A DNA stretch of 34,569 nucleotides from Treponema sp. (GTDB taxonomy: Bacteria > Spirochaetota > Spirochaetia > Treponematales > Treponemataceae). The stretch is from contig JAGCDP010000039.1 of the NCBI GenBank assembly GCA_017651065.1, positions 1 through 34,569 on the forward strand. Direction: 5' to 3'. Made by a program: the position numbers and the translations under genes. Below the pieces are notes generated by a model. It did no database searches, had not been told where the DNA came from, and worked only from the letters and a program-made list of their open reading frames with translations. Positions 29,671-34,569 of this stretch are shown here, piece after piece (the stretch's first letter is position 1; each line of letters starts with the position of its first letter).

Positions 29671-31578
29671 ATGAAAAAGAATTTTTTATCTTTATTATCA
29701 ACCTTTCTTATTTTTGTAAGCTGCACAAACGGAACAGGCAGTGCTACAAATTATGTTGACAAGACCACTGCTCCGGCAAGTGCAGTGATTGCAGAGGACC
29801 TTTACGAAAACTTTACAGCCGACGGTACTGTTAAAATTACTTTTAATGGCTCGAGCTGGACTACTTCTTTTGAAGGTGCCGCTTCTGCAGATGAAATTTC
29901 CATTAAGAAAGTAGAAAATTCTGCAGAAGATGAAGTTTCGCAGGGAGTAGAAATCCAGTACAAAGGAAAGTCTAAGATTAAATATGTACTTTCCGGAAAT
30001 TTTACAGGCACAGTTTTTATTAAAAACAAAAAAGCCGATGCTGCAGTAGTATTGAATAATGTAAATATTACCAGTGCAGATGGCTCAGGCCCTGTTTTAC
30101 GCTTCAGTGCAGAAGAAACCCGTACCTTTATTGTTGTTCCGGCAGCTACTACAAACACTCTTACAGACACCCGCCTTCTTAATCAGAGCAGCAAAATGTA
30201 TGATGATAAAAAAGGCTCTGTTTATGCAAAAGGCACCCTGATTTTTACCGGCGAAACTTCAACTAAGGCCGGCGGAACTCTGAACATTGTAAACACAGGC
30301 TACAAGCATGCAGTTTATACCAAGGATTACATCAGAATTGCAGACCTTACCCTTAATGTTACAGTAGAAGGCCAGACCGGCCGTGACTGCATGCGGGCCC
30401 TTAATGCAATTATTGTTGACGGCGGAAACCTAAACCTTATTGGAAACGGTACAATTACAGATGATGAAAGCGCAGGCTTACGCGTAGATGGCGAAGATGC
30501 AGATGATGATGACATGACAGTTGAATATACTGCAGGAGCCGGTTTTATAATTATAAACGGCGGTAACATAAACATTAAAACTGTTGCCAAGGGAATAACC
30601 GCTCACTGGAAATCTGCAAGCAGCGTAATAGGAAATTCAAAATATACTGCAAGTGCCAACACTTCGCTTTTGTGCAGCAATTATCTTAAGGGTACAAGCA
30701 CCAACCTGCCGAACCCTTTTGTAGAAATTAACGGCGGAAACATTAATGTAGTTACAACCGGCAGACCTTACGAAGGACGCACTGATGATGACCCAAGCTG
30801 CTCACCGGAAGGAATTGAAGCTAAAGCCGACCTTACAATAAATGCAGGAAACATTAACCTTCAGACAACTGATGATGCAATTAATGCCGGAGGAAACATT
30901 GTAATAAACGGTGGTGCAATTTATGCCTGCAGCTCCCTTAATGATGCAATTGACTCAAACGGCAAAAAAGGAATTACAATCAATGGTGGAGTTATTGTAG
31001 CAATCGGCGGAAACGGAGGCGAATGTTCCTTTGACTGCGACAATGCCCCTCTTACAATAAACGGCGGCTATCTGCTTGGTTTTGGCGGCTCAAACTACAC
31101 TGCCCCGTCAAGCAGCGGAAAACAGATGACTCTGGTGCTTAGTGGCACAAGTGCAGGCTCTGCCAACACAAGCTTTGCTGTAGTAGATTCAAAAAATAAT
31201 CCGGTTTTTGTTTATACTCTGCCGGCCGCTACAGGCGAAGTATTTATCCTTTCAAGCCCTGAGCTTAAAAGCGGCACAAGCTACAGTGTAAAGAGAGGAG
31301 TTTCTGTAAAGACGGGTTCTGCAAGTCTTTTCCATAACCTTTACATAACAATGCCTTCGGTCAGTGGTGGCACAGAAAGCCTTAGCAATATTTCGATAAC
31401 TGGCAGCAGCACAGTTTATACAGATTCTAATGCAGGACGTGGAGGCTTTGGTGGTCGCGGAGGTAAAGGCAACTTTAGGAACGGTCAGCTGCCGGAAGAT
31501 ATGCCCGAACCACCGGATGGAAAGACAGCACCAGACGGAAATAACTTCCAGCGGGGTGGTAAAGGAAACCGTAAATAA
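29671..31578 (+). CDS. Carbohydrate-binding-domain (Cthe_2159/DUF4353-like) lipoprotein
   Basis: This surface lipoprotein (635 residues, lipobox IFVSC, Cys18) has a right-handed beta-helix-like body. Short repeating rungs such as LTINAGNINLQTTDDAINAGG, ITINGGVIVAIGGNGG and EINGGNINVVTTGR span about 200-490. The family prototype binds acidic polysaccharides in a calcium-dependent way. Acidic clusters such as DGEDADDDDM and CDNAPL could be metal sites. The C-terminus is Gly/Arg/Asn-rich (GRGGFGGRGGKGNFR ... GGKGNRK), as often seen in this family. GAGGAG precedes the ATG. It is divergent from the two-component operon, which probably controls it. A bidirectional terminator follows at 31583. Confidence 0.85.
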   Translation: MKKNFLSLLSTFLIFVSCTNGTGSATNYVDKTTAPASAVIAEDLYENFTADGTVKITFNGSSWTTSFEGAASADEISIKKVENSAEDEVSQGVEIQYKGKSKIKYVLSGNFTGTVFIKNKKADAAVVLNNVNITSADGSGPVLRFSAEETRTFIVVPAATTNTLTDTRLLNQSSKMYDDKKGSVYAKGTLIFTGETSTKAGGTLNIVNTGYKHAVYTKDYIRIADLTLNVTVEGQTGRDCMRALNAIIVDGGNLNLIGNGTITDDESAGLRVDGEDADDDDMTVEYTAGAGFIIINGGNINIKTVAKGITAHWKSASSVIGNSKYTASANTSLLCSNYLKGTSTNLPNPFVEINGGNINVVTTGRPYEGRTDDDPSCSPEGIEAKADLTINAGNINLQTTDDAINAGGNIVINGGAIYACSSLNDAIDSNGKKGITINGGVIVAIGGNGGECSFDCDNAPLTINGGYLLGFGGSNYTAPSSSGKQMTLVLSGTSAGSANTSFAVVDSKNNPVFVYTLPAATGEVFILSSPELKSGTSYSVKRGVSVKTGSASLFHNLYITMPSVSGGTESLSNISITGSSTVYTDSNAGRGGFGGRGGKGNFRNGQLPEDMPEPPDGKTAPDGNNFQRGGKGNRK

Positions 31579-31582
31579 AAAA

Positions 31583-31611
31583 AATGTCGGGTCAAGCCCG
31601 ACATTTTTTTT
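31583..31611. terminator. Bidirectional terminator between the beta-helix lipoprotein and the esterase
   Basis: AATGTCGGG (31583-31591) pairs with CCCGACATT (31597-31605) across the loop TCAAG. It is flanked by A's on the left and seven T's on the right. It serves two convergent genes; the esterase stop codon (31610-31612) overlaps its T-tract. The stem-loop core equals that of the REP-like element at 5576. Confidence 0.9.
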
Positions 31612-33046
31612 ATTTAAACACAATCTTTATAAAATCATTAAATCCCTTATACCAAACAGGGAAGTCATGAGTTCCACCTGGGAATACGTAAGAGCTGAAG
31701 TTTGAAACTCTGTTCCAGTTCTTCATTGCTTCTACGTAGCCAGGGAAAGTTCCGTAAACAAGACCGTCGGCATCACCACAAATCATATAAAGATTATTGA
31801 TTTTAAGACCCTTGAATGCAGTATTTCCATCTACACCGGCAATAAAGTCTTCGGCAGTTCCGAACAATGCACCAGAGAAGCCTGCAAAGTTGCTTATAAG
31901 GTCAAGACACTGAGCAATACCAATTGTAAATGTCTGACCACCACCCATAGAAAGGCCTGCCATTGCAACGTTTTCGCGGCCATCGGCAACATTAAAGTTT
32001 TCTCTGATGTATGGAAGAAGATCATTTCTGAGCTCACCGCCAAAGAAGTTGTAGCCTGTAAAGCTGTTTCCTGAACCATTTGGTCCCCAGCTCTTATCTG
32101 CAACACCAGTAGCGCAAACAAGAATAAACTTCTTTACTTCACCATTTGACATTCCGCGGTCCATATAACCTTTGATTTTTCCGCCACGGCCCTGGTTTGT
32201 AAGTCCCCATGTATTTTCGTTCTGACCAAATCCGTGAAGAAGAATAAATACAGGATATTTTGTAGACTTATCATTTGCATCATAACCTGCAGGGAGATAA
32301 ACCCAGGCATGCTTGTTGTAGCGGTCTGCGTCTGTAACATTTGCTTCAGGAACACTCCAGTCTCTTGTAGGATAATTAATTTCTACAACAGTACCGCGCT
32401 GGTCGGTTGTAAGACCATCATCAAATGGTTTGTCGGCAGGAGCACCTGCTTTTGCATTGAATCTTACTCCCTTAAGAGTTACCTTAAGCTGATCTCCGTC
32501 TGAGTTACCGCGCTGATAATCATTGAACTTAATTGCAAATGCCATGATTGCATCCTGATCTGAGCTTGCAATAACTCTTTCTGCAAAACCTTCAGGAATC
32601 TTTATTGTATGCTTAAGAGTTCCAGACAAAGCATCTGAATCAAAATATTCTAGATCTTCAAAACCACCGAACAAGCCTGTTGAATCCCAGGGAAGAAGTC
32701 TCATACAAAATCCCGGATTCTTAGCATCTGAATTCCATTTACCTTCTACAGGACTGTATTCAAGTTCAATATCAACAGACTCATAGTTACCAATATTGAT
32801 TTCTGATTTGTCTGATTTTACATAAAAAGCTACACCGCCACCAGCTCCACCAGCTGCAGTTGCAACCCAAGAAACAGAACCGTCTGCACCAGTTTCAATC
32901 TGCTGTGCAACAGAGCCCTTTTCAAAAATTGTAAAGGTTTCTGCCTTATCACGCAAAACAATACCACATGTCTTATCACATGAAGTAAATCCCAAAGCCA
33001 GCAAAACTATGCCAGCCACAAAAAAAAGCTTTGATTTTTTTATCAT
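31610..33046 (-). CDS. CE1-type (feruloyl/acetylxylan) esterase lipoprotein with N-terminal carbohydrate-binding-like domain
   Basis: This predicted surface esterase probably removes feruloyl or acetyl groups from plant polysaccharides. The 478-residue product has a lipobox FTSC (Cys23). Residues about 30-200 form a beta-sandwich-like module reminiscent of carbohydrate-binding domains. The alpha/beta-hydrolase (esterase D/PF00756-like) domain starts near 245 (HAWVYLPAGYD, FILLHGFGQNENTWG). The nucleophile is Ser366 in GLSMGGG, a likely acid Asp lies in CGDADGLV (425/427), and the catalytic His460 is in GGTHDFPVW. The ATG at 33046 follows GGAGGA; an in-frame TTG at 33058 is less likely. It lies downstream of tkt on the same strand, separated only by a REP element and a terminator hairpin, with no visible promoter of its own. 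Confidence 0.87.
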   Translation of the reverse strand: MIKKSKLFFVAGIVLLALGFTSCDKTCGIVLRDKAETFTIFEKGSVAQQIETGADGSVSWVATAAGGAGGGVAFYVKSDKSEINIGNYESVDIELEYSPVEGKWNSDAKNPGFCMRLLPWDSTGLFGGFEDLEYFDSDALSGTLKHTIKIPEGFAERVIASSDQDAIMAFAIKFNDYQRGNSDGDQLKVTLKGVRFNAKAGAPADKPFDDGLTTDQRGTVVEINYPTRDWSVPEANVTDADRYNKHAWVYLPAGYDANDKSTKYPVFILLHGFGQNENTWGLTNQGRGGKIKGYMDRGMSNGEVKKFILVCATGVADKSWGPNGSGNSFTGYNFFGGELRNDLLPYIRENFNVADGRENVAMAGLSMGGGQTFTIGIAQCLDLISNFAGFSGALFGTAEDFIAGVDGNTAFKGLKINNLYMICGDADGLVYGTFPGYVEAMKNWNRVSNFSSYVFPGGTHDFPVWYKGFNDFIKIVFK

Positions 33047-33052
33047 TTTGTC

Positions 33053-33089
33053 CTCCAAAAAAAAACGTGCGTCCTAAAACGCACGCTTT
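33053..33089 (-). terminator. Terminator of tkt whose T-tract abuts the esterase Shine-Dalgarno
   Basis: On the minus strand CGTGCGT (33085-33079) pairs with ACGCACG (33072-33066) and is followed by nine T's. GGAGGA for the esterase follows at once (33056-33051). It may be a leaky terminator or attenuator between tkt and the esterase. Confidence 0.75.
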
Positions 33090-33098
33090 TCATGCCAT

Positions 33099-33133
33099 CG
33101 TCATTGCGAGGAGCGCAGCGACGTGGCAATCCA
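33099..33133. repeat. REP-like palindromic repeat touching the tkt stop codon
   Basis: Plus-strand reading starts CGTCATTGCGAGGAGCG and ends CGACGTGGCAATCCA. It is nearly identical to 1384-1417, differing by one extra base and a few changes in the central loop. Its right edge directly adjoins the tkt stop codon (33134-33136). Confidence 0.8.
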
Positions 33134-34569
33134 TTATTTCTTAAGCAACTTAGCCAAGTTCTTAGCAGTAAATCCAAGAGCCTCAGCTACTTTGTTTGCT
33201 GGTCCTGAAGTACCGAATGTATCGATACAGAAGCAGTTTTCTTTAGAAGTGAACTGGAGCCATTCCATAGAAATACCGGCTTCGGTACAAACAATTCTCT
33301 TTGCAGGTCCAATGATTGCTTCCTGTTTAGCCTTAGGAAGATTTTCGAACTTCTTAAGATCTGGAACAGAAACAACGCGGATCGTCTTTTCAGGAACAAG
33401 GGCAGCAGCCTGCAAAGCCATATTAACTTCTGAACCGCTTGCAAGAATTGTGATATCAGGCTTGTCTGCACCAGACTTAACAATGTAAGCACCGCAGCTG
33501 GCCATGTTCTTCTTCCAAGACTTGTCTTCCTTTTCGTAAACAGCAAGTGCCTGGCGTGTGAATGCCATACAAACAGGATGATCTTTAGAAGCATAAGCAA
33601 TCTTCCAAGCTTCCATAGATTCTTCAGGGTCACCAGGTCTGATTGCCTGAACACCTGGAATTGCACGCAAAGAAGTCATAGTTTCAATTGGCTGGTGAGT
33701 TGGACCATCTTCACCTACGTAAATTGAGTCGTGTGTGAATACGTAGATTACAGGCTGCTTCATCAAAGAAACAACGCGGAGTGATGGGCGGAGGTAATCT
33801 GCAAATACAAGGAATGTAGCACAGAATGGGCGGAGTCCACCATGCAAAGAAATACCAGCACAAACAGCAGACATTGCAAACTCGCGGATACCGTATTCAA
33901 TTGTACGGCCGGCGCGGTTAGCAGGGCTGAATGTTCCATTATCTGTTGCCTTGAATGCAGTCTTGTTTGGTCCCATAAGGTCTGCAGAACCACCAACAAG
34001 GTTAGCATAGCGTGCAGCAATTACGTTCAAAGCTTTTCCGGAAGCATCTCGTGTTGCACAAGCATCGCCTACTTTGTAAGCAACATCTTTTACGCTTGCA
34101 TCTGTAACTGCATCTGAATGGTAAGCATCCCAAAGCTTCTTGAGTTCTGGATTTTCTTTTGCCCATGCAGCAAAATCAGCATTCCAGTCTGCTTCTGCCT
34201 TTGCAAATGCAGCCTTCTTCTTTTCAAAATATTTGTAAGCATCTGGAACAACGTAGAAGTCTTTATCTACAGGAAGTCCAAGCTTTTTCTTAGCAGCAAT
34301 AATTCCTTCTGCACCAAGTGGAGCACCGTGAACATCAGCAGTTCCCTGCTTTGGAGCACCCTTACCAATTATAGACTTGAGCATAATGAGTGTTGGCTGG
34401 TCCTTGCACTTCTTAGCTTCTTTAACAAGCTCTACAATGCCTTCTACATCGTACATGCTTCCCTTAAGAACCTGCCAGCCGTATGCCTTGTAGCGTGCAG
34501 CAACATTATCTGTAAATGTAATGTCTGTATTACCGTCAATAGAAATCTTGTTCTGATCGTAGAATACAA
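33134..34569 (-). CDS. tkt: Transketolase, N-terminal part cut by the window edge
   Basis: Transketolase is a TPP-dependent enzyme of the non-oxidative pentose phosphate pathway. It transfers two-carbon units between sugar phosphates and provides erythrose 4-phosphate for DAHP synthase. The visible 477 residues cover the end of the TPP domain, the middle pyrimidine-binding domain and the C-terminal domain. The frame is open to the window edge (VFYDQNKISIDGNTDITFTD), although an internal ATG occurs at 34456. Motifs: GSADLMGPNKT, YGIREFAMSA, and YVGEDGPTHQPIE, which holds a conserved active-site His. The C-terminus AKNLAKLLKK is complete. About 150-180 residues are missing, judging from usual lengths near 660. 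The promoter lies outside the window. Confidence 0.95.
   Translation of the reverse strand, partial: VFYDQNKISIDGNTDITFTDNVAARYKAYGWQVLKGSMYDVEGIVELVKEAKKCKDQPTLIMLKSIIGKGAPKQGTADVHGAPLGAEGIIAAKKKLGLPVDKDFYVVPDAYKYFEKKKAAFAKAEADWNADFAAWAKENPELKKLWDAYHSDAVTDASVKDVAYKVGDACATRDASGKALNVIAARYANLVGGSADLMGPNKTAFKATDNGTFSPANRAGRTIEYGIREFAMSAVCAGISLHGGLRPFCATFLVFADYLRPSLRVVSLMKQPVIYVFTHDSIYVGEDGPTHQPIETMTSLRAIPGVQAIRPGDPEESMEAWKIAYASKDHPVCMAFTRQALAVYEKEDKSWKKNMASCGAYIVKSGADKPDITILASGSEVNMALQAAALVPEKTIRVVSVPDLKKFENLPKAKQEAIIGPAKRIVCTEAGISMEWLQFTSKENCFCIDTFGTSGPANKVAEALGFTAKNLAKLLKK

Overview
The window looks like the chromosome of a host-associated (gut or rumen) Treponema. This is an inference from gene content: many short Sec-exported lipoproteins with spirochaete-style lipoboxes, a secreted YD-repeat protein ending in the core form FVDLWGYN, a ferredoxin-dependent aryl-pyruvate oxidoreductase, acetate metabolism (Pta) and surface polysaccharide-binding or esterase proteins. 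No rRNA, tRNA or CRISPR array is visible.

Layout. 1-141 is the right end of an IS3-family element. 345-1376 is pta. 1465-3024 (minus) holds a small membrane protein and phenylacetate-CoA ligase (paaK). 3122-3380 is an unusual array of four hairpins with exact 73-bp spacing. 3429-5463 holds two unrecognised exported proteins. 5623-10532 is an operon of an ECF transporter (TrpP-like S component, two ATPases, EcfT), prephenate dehydratase and DAHP synthase. 10544-11149 is an NlpC/P60 lipoprotein. 11231-14053 (minus) is iorA-iorB-thioesterase, and divergent from it is a heterodimeric ABC exporter pair (14284-17945). 18033-26814 is a secreted polymorphic-toxin-like cassette: lipoprotein, C11 (clostripain-type) protease lipoprotein, 1848-aa RHS/YD protein with a variable C-terminal domain, and two small exported proteins that could be immunity factors. 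26835-29476 (minus) is a Pro-rich exported protein, OmpR-type regulator and histidine kinase, divergent from a Cthe_2159-like carbohydrate-binding lipoprotein (29671-31578). 31610-33046 is a CE1-type esterase lipoprotein, and 33134 to the window end is the C-terminal part of transketolase.

How the genes fit together. The main observation is a shared 18-bp palindrome, approximately GTTTCTATNNATAGNAAC, found six times. Two copies flank the paaK promoter, two lie in the promoter of the ECF-pheA-aroF operon, one lies just downstream of the iorA -10, and a weaker one lies at the ABC exporter promoter. This ties de novo aromatic synthesis (DAHP synthase, prephenate dehydratase), aromatic uptake (TrpP-like ECF) and the PaaK/IorAB pair into one candidate regulon. 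PaaK plus IorAB can in principle turn aryl-acetates into aryl-pyruvates by reductive carboxylation, a route known physiologically in rumen anaerobes. No regulator gene is encoded in the window.

Other notable structure: three copies of a palindromic dispersed repeat lie in frame inside iorA, translated in different frames or orientations. REP-like hairpins also sit next to pta, trpP and tkt, in two cases with a T-tract that runs directly into a Shine-Dalgarno sequence.
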